Assembly (NCBI RefSeq): GCF_003201865.1
Contig: NZ_QJJJ01000029.1
Span: 1 to 55,589, forward strand
Reading direction: 5' to 3'
Length of the DNA stretch: 55,589 nt
Source: Methylobacterium sp. B4
GTDB lineage: Bacteria > Pseudomonadota > Alphaproteobacteria > Rhizobiales > Beijerinckiaceae
Shown: one piece after another, positions 7,899 to 15,733 of the stretch
How positions within the stretch are numbered: position 1 is the stretch's first letter
Layout: every line of letters starts with the position of its first letter
Translations under genes and position numbers: made by a program
Notes under the pieces: generated by a model
Databases searched by the model: none
What the model was told of the DNA's origin: nothing
What the model saw: only the letters and a program-made list of their open reading frames with translations

Positions 7899-8606
7899 AT
7901 GATCGACGACCCGACGCACCCCCTCTTGCCAGAAGCTCCCGGTGAAAACCGGGGCGAAGCGGCAAAAGCCGTGCCCGGTCACCTCGCCCTGGCCCTGCGC
8001 GACTACTTCGATCTAGCCGGACAAGCCCCTCTTCCAAACCGGTTGGCCGAACTCATCCAGCACTTCGAGGCGGCACTCGCCGTCCATGGCGGTCGGATGG
8101 AAGTGATCTTCCGGGACGATCTCGTGAAGGCCCTGCCGATGCTGCGAACCTTCGCGATCTCGCTCACCGCCAATCCGGCCCGGGCCGACGATCTGGTTCA
8201 GGAAACGATGGTCAAGGCTTGGGCGAACCGAGAACGCTTCACACCGGGCACCAACTTCACGGCCTGGCTGTTCACGATCCTGCGCAACCAATTCTACACC
8301 GAAGTGCGCAAGGGCCGCCGGGAGGTGGAAGATGCCGACGGCGTTCATGCCGGTACGCTCACGGCGCATCCGGATCAGGAGCACGCGGCGGGTCTGCGCA
8401 TGGTGATGAACCTGATCGGTACATTGCCGCTGCCGCAGCGGCAGGCCCTGCTCCTCGTGGGAGCGGAAGGCTTCACCTACGAGGAGGCCGCCGAGCAGCT
8501 CGGCTGTCAGGTCGGCACGGTGAAGAGCCGCGTCAGCCGGGCGCGGGCCTTCCTCGTCAGCTCGTACGAGGGCTTGCCGGACGGCCTCTCGGCGGCGCGG
8601 GTCTGA
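7899..8606 (+). CDS. EcfG-family sigma factor with NepR-like N-terminal segment
   Basis: This 235-residue protein has an EcfG-type core. Region 2 spans about 74-140 (ADDLVQETMVKAWANRERF, AWLFTILRNQFYTEVRKGRR). Region 4 spans about 180-225 (LLLVGAEGFTYEEAAEQLG, GTVKSRVSRARAF). The HPDQEHAAGLRM linker is also EcfG-like. It should direct RNA polymerase to GGAAC/CGTT promoters. Unusual is an N-terminal extension of about 65 residues, in which 29-56 (LRDYFDLAGQAPLPNR plus flanks) follows the NepR core pattern LRxxYDxVxxxPxPxR. The ATG at 7899 has GAGG 11 bases upstream; an in-frame ATG at residue 67 (8097) would exclude the extension but has a weak site. The gene converges on gyrB. The sigma family is firm, the NepR-like reading moderate. 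Confidence 0.88.
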   Translation: MIDDPTHPLLPEAPGENRGEAAKAVPGHLALALRDYFDLAGQAPLPNRLAELIQHFEAALAVHGGRMEVIFRDDLVKALPMLRTFAISLTANPARADDLVQETMVKAWANRERFTPGTNFTAWLFTILRNQFYTEVRKGRREVEDADGVHAGTLTAHPDQEHAAGLRMVMNLIGTLPLPQRQALLLVGAEGFTYEEAAEQLGCQVGTVKSRVSRARAFLVSSYEGLPDGLSAARV

Positions 8607-8625
8607 TCCCGCGCCGCCGGCCAGA

Positions 8626-11073
8626 TTACACGTCGAGATTGGCCACGCTGAGTGCGTTTTCCTGGATGAACTCGCGCCGCGGCTCGACCACGTCGCCCAT
8701 CAGCTTGACGAATAGGTCGTCGGCGTCGGTCGTATCCTTGACCTTCACCTGCAGCAGCGAGCGCACGTCGCGGTCGAGCGTCGTCTCCCAGAGCTGCTGG
8801 GCGGTCATCTCCCCCAGCCCCTTGTAGCGCTGCAGCTGCAGCCCCTTGCGGCCGAAAGCCATCACCGCCTCGAACAGACCGACGGGGCCGTAGAGTTCGG
8901 TCTCGTCGCCCTTGCGGGCCAGCGTCACCGGCTCGGCGTAGATCTCACGCAGGGTCTCGGCCCGCTCGGCGAGGCGGCGCGCCTCCTGCGAGGAGAGCAG
9001 CGTAGCGTCGAGATTCGCGACCTGGGTGACGCTGCGCAGGGTGCGGCTGAAGACGTAGCCGCCCTCCGAGGCCGCGCCGGTCCAGCCCTTCTCGATCTCG
9101 TCGGCGATCCGGTCGAGCCGCTTGGCGGTGCGGTCGGCCAGCACCTCTGCCTCGCCGGGATGCTCGGCCGCGTCCTTTTCGAAGGCGCCCGCCAGAACCG
9201 CCTGCTCGACCACGGCGCGGTCGTAGCGGGTGTGGAGGCTGCCGAGGATGCCGCGGAAGGCGCGGGCCTCCTCCACCAGGGTCTTGAGCTGCGCGCCACC
9301 GAACTCGGTGCCGGAAGCGAGCCGCAGCACGGCACCCTCGACGCCCTGATCGATCAGGTAGTCTTCCAGCGCCCGCTCGTCCTTGAGGTAGAGCACGCGC
9401 CGCCCCCGTTCCGCTTTGTAGAGCGGCGGCTGGGCGATGTAGAGGTGCCCGCGCTCGATCAGCTCCGGCATCTGGCGGAAGAAGAACGTCAGGAGCAGGG
9501 TTCGGATGTGCGAGCCGTCCACGTCCGCATCGGTCATGATGATGATGCGGTGGTAGCGCAGCTTGTCCGGGTTGAAGCCCTCGCGGTCGGTGCTCGATCG
9601 GCCGATGCCGGCGCCGAGCGCCGTGATCAGCGTGCCGATCTCGGCCGAGGACAGCATCCGGTCGGCGCGTACCCGCTCGACGTTCAGGATCTTTCCGCGC
9701 AGCGGCAGAACCGCCTGGAAGGTGCGGTCGCGGCCCTGCTTGGCCGAGCCGCCGGCCGAATCGCCCTCCACCAGCAGCAACTCGCACTTCGACGGATCGC
9801 GCTCCTGGCAATCGGCGAGCTTGCCGGGCAGCGAGGCGATGTCGAGCGCGCCCTTGCGGGTGATGGTCTCGCGGGCCTTGCGCGCCGCCTCGCGGGCAGC
9901 CGCCGCCAGCACCACCTTCGCCATCACCGAGCGTGCCTGGGCCGGATTCTCCTCCAGCCAGGTCGAGAGTCCCTCGTTGAGGATGTTCTCGACCGCCGGG
10001 CGCACTTCGGACGAGACGAGCTTGTCCTTGGTCTGCGAGGAGAATTTCGGATCGGGCACCTGCACCGAGATGACCGCGGTCAGCCCCTCGCGGCAATCGT
10101 CGCCGGTGAGCGAGACCTTCTCCTTCTTGGCGATGCCGGAGGACTCGGCGTAGCCGGTCATCTGGCGCGTCAGGGCGGCACGGAACCCCGCCATATGCGT
10201 GCCGCCGTCGCGTTGCGGGATGTTGTTGGTGAAGGGCAGGACCGTCTCGTTGAAGGAGTCGTTCCACCAGAACGCCACCTCGACGCGGATGCCGTCGCGC
10301 TCGCCGAGCACGGTCACGGGCTTGGCCATGCCGTCGACCGGTTTGCGGGAGCGGTCGAGATAGCGCACGAAGGCCTCGACGCCGCCCTCGTAGCAGAGCT
10401 CCTCGCGCTTGTGTTCGGCGTGGCGGGCGTCGGTGAGCACGATGCGCACGCCCGAATTCAGGAAGGCGAGTTCGCGCAGGCGCTTCTCCAGCGTCGGATA
10501 GTCGAACTCCGTCATCGTGAAGGTTTCGGTCGAGGGCAGGAAGGTCACCTCCGTGCCGCGCCGGTCGCCCGCCGGGCCGACCACCTCCAGCGGCGCCACC
10601 GCGTCGCCGTGGCGGAATTCCATCCGGTGCTCCTTGCCAGCGCGCCAGATCCGCAGCTTGAGGCTTGTGGAGAGCGCGTTGACGACCGAGACGCCGACGC
10701 CGTGCAGGCCGCCCGAGACCTTGTAGGAGTTCTGGTCGAACTTACCGCCGGCATGGAGCTGGGTCATGATGACCTCGGCCGCCGAGACCCCCTCCTCCTT
10801 GTGGATGTCGGTGGGGATGCCGCGCCCGTTGTCGGAGACCGTCACGGAGCCGTCGGCGTTGAGCGTCACGGTCACGAGGTCGGCATGGCCGGCCAGCGCC
10901 TCGTCGATGGCGTTGTCCACCACCTCGTAGATCATGTGGTGGAGGCCGGAACCGTCGTCGGTGTCGCCGATATACATGCCGGGCCGCTTGCGCACGGCAT
11001 CCAGGCCCTTGAGAACGCGGATCGATTCCGCGCCGTAGCTATCGGCGTGTTCGGTGTTCGGGGAGTCAGCCAT
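8626..11073 (-). CDS. gyrB: DNA gyrase subunit B
   Basis: This 815-residue ATP-hydrolysing subunit of gyrase introduces negative supercoils together with GyrA. The GHKL ATPase occupies about 20-230 (VRKRPGMYIGDT, VVDNAIDEAL, VSDNGRGIP, GGLHGVGVSVVNAL). A transducer domain follows to about 400. The TOPRIM domain carries LLLVEGDSAGGSAKQGRDR and the metal-binding MTDADVDGSHIRTLLL. The C-terminal tail includes QRYKGLGEMTAQQLWETT. The ATG at 11073 is chosen over an upstream in-frame codon because it has GAGGAATTTC just before it and starts the conserved protein. Length is normal. It stands alone and is convergent with the sigma factor gene. Confidence 0.98.
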   Translation of the reverse strand: MADSPNTEHADSYGAESIRVLKGLDAVRKRPGMYIGDTDDGSGLHHMIYEVVDNAIDEALAGHADLVTVTLNADGSVTVSDNGRGIPTDIHKEEGVSAAEVIMTQLHAGGKFDQNSYKVSGGLHGVGVSVVNALSTSLKLRIWRAGKEHRMEFRHGDAVAPLEVVGPAGDRRGTEVTFLPSTETFTMTEFDYPTLEKRLRELAFLNSGVRIVLTDARHAEHKREELCYEGGVEAFVRYLDRSRKPVDGMAKPVTVLGERDGIRVEVAFWWNDSFNETVLPFTNNIPQRDGGTHMAGFRAALTRQMTGYAESSGIAKKEKVSLTGDDCREGLTAVISVQVPDPKFSSQTKDKLVSSEVRPAVENILNEGLSTWLEENPAQARSVMAKVVLAAAAREAARKARETITRKGALDIASLPGKLADCQERDPSKCELLLVEGDSAGGSAKQGRDRTFQAVLPLRGKILNVERVRADRMLSSAEIGTLITALGAGIGRSSTDREGFNPDKLRYHRIIIMTDADVDGSHIRTLLLTFFFRQMPELIERGHLYIAQPPLYKAERGRRVLYLKDERALEDYLIDQGVEGAVLRLASGTEFGGAQLKTLVEEARAFRGILGSLHTRYDRAVVEQAVLAGAFEKDAAEHPGEAEVLADRTAKRLDRIADEIEKGWTGAASEGGYVFSRTLRSVTQVANLDATLLSSQEARRLAERAETLREIYAEPVTLARKGDETELYGPVGLFEAVMAFGRKGLQLQRYKGLGEMTAQQLWETTLDRDVRSLLQVKVKDTTDADDLFVKLMGDVVEPRREFIQENALSVANLDV

Positions 11074-11238
11074 GAAATTCCTCGGGCAGGCGGCTCGCGA
11101 GCCTCTTTTCGACACCGGCCGGGCCGGGCGTGCCTGCTATCTCCGTATCGAATTCATATAGGCGTTCCCCCCTGATTTTGCATCGCTTTTCGCGTCGGGA
11201 AAGCGCCGCTACGGCCCGCTTTGTGACGCGGTTCTCGT

Positions 11239-11253
11239 TAATCCTCCGTTAGG
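11239..11253. promoter_or_regulatory. CtrA-like box upstream of gyrB
   Basis: TTAA-N7-TTAG matches the CtrA consensus TTAA-N7-TTAA at seven of eight fixed positions. It lies 166 bases before the gyrB ATG, in the gap between gyrB and the metallo-hydrolase. It is a by-eye match and could be chance. Confidence 0.35.
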
Positions 11254-11325
11254 CGCGCCGAGAGGCTTGCAGACCTGCCGCGCGGGTGCCGCCCAGCGGC
11301 GCCTGATCACCAGCATCCCTGCCGG

Positions 11326-11970
11326 TCAGTCCTGCAGGAACGGGTTCGTCGCCCGCTCCTGTCCCAGCGTGCCGGTCGGCCCGTGGCCGGGAATGAAGGC
11401 CACGTCGTCGCCGAGCGGCAGCACCTTCTCCTTGATCATGCGGATGAGTTGCTCGTGGCTGCCTCCGGGCAGGTCGGTGCGGCCGACCGAGCCCTGGAAC
11501 ACCACGTCGCCGACCAGGGCGAAGCGGGCGTCGCGGCTCATGAAGACGACGCTGCCCGGAGAATGGCCGGGGGCGTGCCAGATGTCGAAGGTCAGGCCGC
11601 CGACGGTGACGGCGTCGCCCTCGTTCAGCCAGCGGTCCGGCGCGATCGCGCGGGCGCCTTCGAGACCGTAGCTCGCGCCTACCTCGGGCAGCGAGTCGAG
11701 CAGAAACTTGTCCGCCTCGTGCGGCCCCTCGACGGGCACGCCCAGCCGTTCCTTCAGCTCCGCGGCGCCGCCGGCATGGTCGATATGGCCGTGCGTCAGC
11801 AGGATCTTCTCGACGGTGACGCCCTGCGATCGGATGGCCGCCTCGATACGGTCGAGATCCCCGCCCGGATCGACCACCGCGCCGACCTTCGTGGCGTCGT
11901 CCCAGATCAGGGTGCAGTTCTGCTGGAACGGGGTGACCGGGATGATCGCGGCGCGGGGCGTAGCGGGCAT
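11326..11970 (-). CDS. MBL-fold metallo-hydrolase (glyoxalase II-like)
   Basis: This 214-residue cytoplasmic hydrolase has the metallo-beta-lactamase fold. The metal site THGHIDHAGG (H60, H62, D64, H65) is intact, and further ligands are likely in WHAPGHSPGSVVF (H about 132), the aspartate of ALVGDVVFQGSVGR and the final FIPGHGPTG. The FQQNCTLI start is typical of the YcbL/GloB-like group, which hydrolyses thioesters such as S-lactoylglutathione. Length is shorter than true GloB, so the substrate is left open. It is the upstream member of no obvious operon; the thioesterase gene lies 78 bases further up on the same strand. Confidence 0.9.
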   Translation of the reverse strand: MPATPRAAIIPVTPFQQNCTLIWDDATKVGAVVDPGGDLDRIEAAIRSQGVTVEKILLTHGHIDHAGGAAELKERLGVPVEGPHEADKFLLDSLPEVGASYGLEGARAIAPDRWLNEGDAVTVGGLTFDIWHAPGHSPGSVVFMSRDARFALVGDVVFQGSVGRTDLPGGSHEQLIRMIKEKVLPLGDDVAFIPGHGPTGTLGQERATNPFLQD

Positions 11971-12048
11971 GCGGACTCGTCTGGCTCTCTTGGACGGCTC
12001 TCGTCCGGTTCTAGCCTGCCGCCGGGCGAAGCGCCAATGCGGGCCCGC

Positions 12049-12453
12049 TCAGGTCTGGACGGGGATCGGGCGCGGCCGGCCCTCGTCGTCGATGGCGACG
12101 AAGGTGAAGGTCGCCTCCGTCACCTTCTCTCGGAACTGGGTCTGGAAGCGGCGCGCCCAGGCTTCGAGGTGGATCTTCATCGAGGTGCGCCCGACATGGC
12201 CGATCCGGGTGTAGACGCACAGCACGTCCCCGACGCGCACGGGGCGGATGAAGGTCATCGCATCGACCGCCACGGTGACGACCCGCCCCTGGGCCCGCTC
12301 GACCCCGGCGATGCCGCCGGCCTGATCCATCTGCGAGAGCACCCAGCCGCCGAAGATGTCGCCATTGGCGTTGGTGTCGGCGGGCATGGCGATGGTGCGC
12401 ACCGTCAGGTCGCCGATCGGATGCTCCTCGTCCCCATCGATCGCCTGCGTCAT
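12049..12453 (-). CDS. Acyl-CoA thioesterase, YciA-like hotdog fold
   Basis: This 134-residue hotdog-fold thioesterase should hydrolyse acyl-CoA to free acid and CoA. The family core TIAMPADTNANGDIFGGWVLSQMD contains the catalytic aspartate/asparagine loop and is followed by ERAQGRVVTVAVDAMTF. The C-terminus TEATFTFVAIDDEGRPRPIP is also typical of YciA-type enzymes. The ATG at 12453 is preferred over one 13 codons upstream because GGGAGG lies seven bases before it. Chain-length preference cannot be read from the sequence. Confidence 0.92.
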   Translation of the reverse strand: MTQAIDGDEEHPIGDLTVRTIAMPADTNANGDIFGGWVLSQMDQAGGIAGVERAQGRVVTVAVDAMTFIRPVRVGDVLCVYTRIGHVGRTSMKIHLEAWARRFQTQFREKVTEATFTFVAIDDEGRPRPIPVQT

Positions 12454-12535
12454 CGCTCCCTCCCCCGTCCGCGACTCGTTGATGGGAGCCAAGCACGGCC
12501 GCAGGATGCGCGCCAGGGCCGGCCCGAAGCTCGTC

Positions 12536-12679
12536 TCAGGGCATGATCCCGGCGAGCTTCAGGCCGGCGGCGAGGAAGATCGCCGCCGCGCAGACGAAGA
12601 ATTCGAGGGGGATGTCCTGCCAGGACAGGCTGCGGAAGCGCGCCGCCGCGCGCTGCTGCCGCGTCACGAGATCGATCAT
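12536..12679 (-). CDS. 47-residue single-helix membrane protein
   Basis: This very small gene encodes MIDLVTRQQRAAARFRSLSW, then an amphipathic turn and one hydrophobic helix (residues 27-41, FFVCAAAIFLAAGLK), ending LAGIMP. A strong Shine-Dalgarno GGAGG sits seven bases before the ATG at 12679. The N-terminus is basic, so the helix would insert with its N-side in the cytoplasm. I do not recognise a family. The strong ribosome binding site and the clean helix argue that it is expressed. It lies 82 bases upstream of the thioesterase start, on the same strand. Confidence 0.6.
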   Translation of the reverse strand: MIDLVTRQQRAAARFRSLSWQDIPLEFFVCAAAIFLAAGLKLAGIMP

Positions 12680-12799
12680 CGGGCGTCCTCCGGAGCGGCC
12701 CGTCTGATGCGGGCCGGCTCGGCAAGGGATGATCCTATAACGGTTCGACCTCCGGCGGCCAGCGCCCCGGCGACAACGACGCCGAGACCGTCGCCCGAG

Positions 12800-12827
12800 A
12801 AAAAACCCCGGGGCGAGGCTCCGGGGT
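12800..12827 (-). terminator. Intrinsic terminator after the Arg/Tyr-rich protein gene
   Basis: On the minus strand ACCCCGG (12827-12821) pairs with CCGGGGT (12811-12805) and is followed by a run of six T. It lies 57 bases past the stop at 12884. Confidence 0.75.
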
Positions 12828-12883
12828 CTTCGATGTCGGGCCGTCTCGATCGCGCGCCCGCTTCGCCGGGCGCGCGGTTCGGC

Positions 12884-13168
12884 TCAGTAGTAGAACCGGC
12901 GCGGGCCGTAGAACCGGCGCGGACCACCGTAGAAGCGGCGGCCGTAATACGGGCGACGGTAGAACGGGCGCGGGCCGTAGAAACGGCGGCCGTAATACGG
13001 ACGCGGACCCCAGCCGCGACGGTAGTACTGCGCCTTCTCGGCGGCGACCGGTGCCGCGTCGGCGACGAGGGCAGCGGCCGGGCCGACCGGGGCGGCCGAA
13101 GCGCCCTGCGGGGCGACCGCGACGAGGCCGAGGGCCATCAGCGCGGCGATCAGGAGTTTTTTCAGCAA
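12884..13168 (-). CDS. Secreted Arg/Tyr/Gly-rich low-complexity protein
   Basis: This is a 94-residue exported protein. Residues 1-26 form a signal peptide (KKLLIAALMALGLVAVAP, cleavage near GASA-AP). From about residue 47 the mature part consists of imperfect repeats of the type RRFYGPR/RRPYYG, almost entirely R, Y, F, G and P. The start is taken as TTG at 13168, because AGAGGG lies nine bases before it and the signal peptide then has normal length; an in-frame ATG at 13204 would add 12 residues. Composition suggests a basic, tyrosine-rich surface or matrix protein. The function is unknown. A terminator follows. Confidence 0.7.
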   Translation of the reverse strand: MLKKLLIAALMALGLVAVAPQGASAAPVGPAAALVADAAPVAAEKAQYYRRGWGPRPYYGRRFYGPRPFYRRPYYGRRFYGGPRRFYGPRRFYY

Positions 13169-13286
13169 GTCTGCATTCCCTCTACGGCAATCGCGAACGG
13201 ACATGCCTCTGCCGACACGCCGCCGAGGCCCAAACGCGCGAGGGACCGAAAGGGTTTCGCGGAGTCCCGCCCGAGCGGGGCGGCGA

Positions 13287-13472
13287 TCAGGCGATCTTCA
13301 TCGTCATGTCGACGGTGGACGCCTCGCCGCTGCGCTTCACCAGGGCGATGGCGTGCTCGCAATCCTCCCGGCGGACATAGCCCTCGCCGGAATCGGCGAT
13401 GACGTTGCCGTTCTGCACCCGCAGGCGCCAGCGCCACTCGCCGCCCGCGTCGCGATAGAGTTCGAAGCGCAT
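13287..13472 (-). CDS. UPF0339/DUF1508 (YegP-like) small protein
   Basis: This 61-residue protein holds one DUF1508 repeat: FELYRDAGGEWRWRLRVQNG followed by IADSGEGYVRREDCEHAI. YegP of E. coli has two copies of this domain; here there is one. The ATG at 13472 has GGGAGGG eight bases upstream, which decides against the longer open frame. It is cytoplasmic with no known activity. It sits 118 bases upstream of the Arg/Tyr-rich protein gene on the same strand. Confidence 0.85.
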   Translation of the reverse strand: MRFELYRDAGGEWRWRLRVQNGNVIADSGEGYVRREDCEHAIALVKRSGEASTVDMTMKIA

Positions 13473-13644
13473 CCCGCATCCCTCCCGCCGGACCGCGCGT
13501 CGAAAAAAGCGCGGCGCGGGATAGAACGCATCCCGCGCCGAAAGGATCGATTCGGACCGTCTCAAGAAGCGCCCGCTCGGAACCCATCCTTACGCGGACG
13601 GCTCAGCGGGCGTTTCGTGAGGGACGGAAGGCTCGCTGAACCGA

Positions 13645-15195
13645 TCAGGAGCGCGGAGCGCGGTCGAGCCAGCCGATCGCGCGGCCGCCCTCCCCGCCGG
13701 AGCGGGCGGGCTGGCCGTCGGGGCGACGGGCGCCGCCGTTCGGACGGCCGCCCTGCGGACGTGCGCCCTGGGGCCGGGCCGCCTGGGGGCGACTCTCGCC
13801 GGCCCGCTCGGGACGGCGCTGATCGGGCCGCGGAGCGTCGGAGCGCGGCGCACCGGAGCGCTGGTCCTGCCTGTGACCCGGCTGACCCGGACGACCGCCA
13901 CGGCCCTCCTGCGCGCGCGGCTCGCCGCGTCCCTCTCCACGCCCCTCACCACCGCGACCGCCGGGGCGGCCCTGGCGCTGGCCGGGACGGCCCTGCGGCT
14001 GGCGCGGCGGACGGCGCGCCTCCTCGGCGGCGGTCTCCTGCGCCTCCTGGCGGGACGGGGGCGCGAAGCCCTCCGGGAAGCCGGCGACCGGCACCTTCTG
14101 GCGCGTGGTCCGCTCGATGTCGCGGAGATACGCGCGCTCCTCGTCGTTGCAGAACGAGATCGCCTGACCCTCGGCGCCGGCGCGGGCCGTACGGCCGATC
14201 CGGTGGACGTAGGATTCGGGGACGTTCGGCAGGTCGTAGTTCACGACGTGGGTCACACCCTCGACATCGATGCCGCGGGCGGCGATGTCGGTGGCGACCA
14301 GCACCCGGCAGGAGCCGTCGCGGAAGGCGGCCAGTGCCCGCTCGCGCTGCGGCTGGCTCTTGTTGCCGTGGATCGCCGCGCCGACGATGCCGGCCTTGTC
14401 GAGGCCGCGCACCACCCGGTCCGCGCCGTGCTTGGTGCGGGTGAAGACGAGCACGCGCTCGATCTTGGGATCGCGCAGGATGTGGTTGAGCAGCGCCTGC
14501 TTGGCGCCGGTGTGGCAGAAGATGACCTGCTGCTCCACGCGCTCGGCGGTGGTCGCCACGGGCGTCACCGCAACCTGCACCGGGTTGGAGAGATACTGGT
14601 CGGCGAGCCCGGCGATGTTCTTCGGCATGGTGGCCGAGAAGAACAGGCTCTGGCGCCGCGCCGGCAGCATCTTCACGATGCGCTTGAGCGCGTGGATGAA
14701 GCCGAGGTCGAGCATCTGGTCGGCCTCGTCGAGGACGAGGATCTCGACGCCTTCGAGCGTCAGCGCCCGCCGGTCGACGAGGTCGATCAGGCGGCCCGGC
14801 GTGGCGACGAGGATGTCGACGCCCGGCGCGACCGCGCGCTCCTGACGGCTGATGTTCACGCCGCCGAACACGACCGTGTTGGTGTAGGGCAGGTGGCGGG
14901 AATAGTCGGCGAAGCTCTCGGCGATCTGGCTCGCCAACTCGCGGGTCGGCGAGAGAACGAGAACGCGGCAGCCGCGGCGGGGGGCGCGGCGGTTGTCGAG
15001 CGAAAGGCGGTGCAGGATCGGCAGGGCGAAGGCGGCCGTCTTGCCGGTGCCGGTCTGGGCGATGCCGCAGAGGTCACGGCCCTCCATCGCGGCCGGAATG
15101 GCCTGCGACTGGATCGGCGTCGGCGTCACGTAGCCGGCCTCGGCAAGCGCGCGCAGGACGGGCTCGGCGAGGCCGAAATCGGTAAACTGGGTCAA
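13645..15195 (-). CDS. DEAD-box RNA helicase, RhlE-like
   Basis: This 516-residue ATP-dependent RNA helicase has both RecA-like domains intact. The Q motif is FTDFGLAEPVLRALAEAGY, motif I AQTGTGKT, motif II LDEADQMLDLGF, motif III SATMP, and motif VI HRIGRTARAG. From about residue 390 the protein becomes a disordered tail of some 120 residues rich in R, G, Q and P, with many RG/RP repeats, of the kind used for RNA binding or condensation. The start is taken as TTG at 15195, where the conserved protein begins; no good ATG exists nearer than 15309. A tail of this kind fits cold-adapted RhlE-type enzymes. Confidence 0.92.
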   Translation of the reverse strand: MTQFTDFGLAEPVLRALAEAGYVTPTPIQSQAIPAAMEGRDLCGIAQTGTGKTAAFALPILHRLSLDNRRAPRRGCRVLVLSPTRELASQIAESFADYSRHLPYTNTVVFGGVNISRQERAVAPGVDILVATPGRLIDLVDRRALTLEGVEILVLDEADQMLDLGFIHALKRIVKMLPARRQSLFFSATMPKNIAGLADQYLSNPVQVAVTPVATTAERVEQQVIFCHTGAKQALLNHILRDPKIERVLVFTRTKHGADRVVRGLDKAGIVGAAIHGNKSQPQRERALAAFRDGSCRVLVATDIAARGIDVEGVTHVVNYDLPNVPESYVHRIGRTARAGAEGQAISFCNDEERAYLRDIERTTRQKVPVAGFPEGFAPPSRQEAQETAAEEARRPPRQPQGRPGQRQGRPGGRGGEGRGEGRGEPRAQEGRGGRPGQPGHRQDQRSGAPRSDAPRPDQRRPERAGESRPQAARPQGARPQGGRPNGGARRPDGQPARSGGEGGRAIGWLDRAPRS

Positions 15196-15401
15196 GTGGG
15201 TACTTTCGAGGCAGCTGAACCCGGGCCGGCGAGCAAGGCTCACACGGGATCTTCGACGGGTCCGTCGGTCCGGAAGGCGGCCCGCGTGATGGGGCAGCCT
15301 GGGGTGCATGCACGTTGAAGAGAGGGGCCGGGGCGCGATCTCGAAACGAGACGCGAACCGTCACGCAGCCCCCTCAAGCGACCCCGTTCGGCCGCTGACG
15401 C

Positions 15402-15433
15402 TGCACCTGCGATATGCGACGTTGCACCTGCGA
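15402..15433. repeat. Direct repeat TGCACCTGCGA x2, 21-bp period
   Basis: TGCACCTGCGA occurs at 15402-15412 and again at 15423-15433. The start-to-start distance is 21 bp, two turns of B-DNA, so both copies face the same side of the helix. This is the geometry of a tandem operator. It lies about 210 bases before the helicase start. Confidence 0.7.
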
Positions 15434-15440
15434 AGTCAAT

Positions 15441-15467
15441 GACTATGCCCTAACCCGGACTATGCCC
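15441..15467. repeat. Direct repeat GACTATGCCC x2
   Basis: GACTATGCCC occurs at 15441-15450 and 15458-15467, 17 bp apart, immediately after the previous repeat pair. A short GC hairpin (CCCACC with GGTGGG) overlaps its end. Confidence 0.65.
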
Positions 15468-15733
15468 CACCCGACGGTGGGCCGGCCGCCACGGACGATC
15501 GCCGCGTCGAAGAACGTGCTCGCGCCGCAAAACAGCTTTCGGACCGCAACCCGACGGAGAAGCTTGAAACGCTCAAGTCTAAATTCCATCATTTGAAATT
15601 ATCATCGGCAATCTGCGCCTAATTTTATCATTTATTGCGTTGAATAAAAATATTCGACTGAGGGGGAACCGCTCCACGTCTGCATTGGATGCCCGGACGG
15701 CTGCTTGGCAGCTCTGTGGGCAGGAGACAGACG

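Larger units (their letters stand above)
15196..15733. other. 538-bp divergent intergenic region with repeats and an AT-rich island
   Basis: This region separates the helicase gene from the RTX gene. It contains two sets of short direct repeats (15402-15433 and 15441-15467), and an AT-rich stretch at about 15560-15665 whose composition is unlike the rest of the window. The AT-rich part probably holds the RTX gene promoter. I see no convincing protein or RNA gene. Confidence 0.6.

Noticed and set aside
9160..11175. Long plus-strand open frame (671 codons) opposite gyrB
   Set aside because: It is antisense to a certain gene; its composition is that of a shadow frame in GC-rich DNA, with no family motifs.
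15414..15596. 60-codon open frame in the helicase/RTX gap
   Set aside because: It spans the direct repeats and the GC-to-AT transition, has no ribosome binding site and no protein-like pattern.
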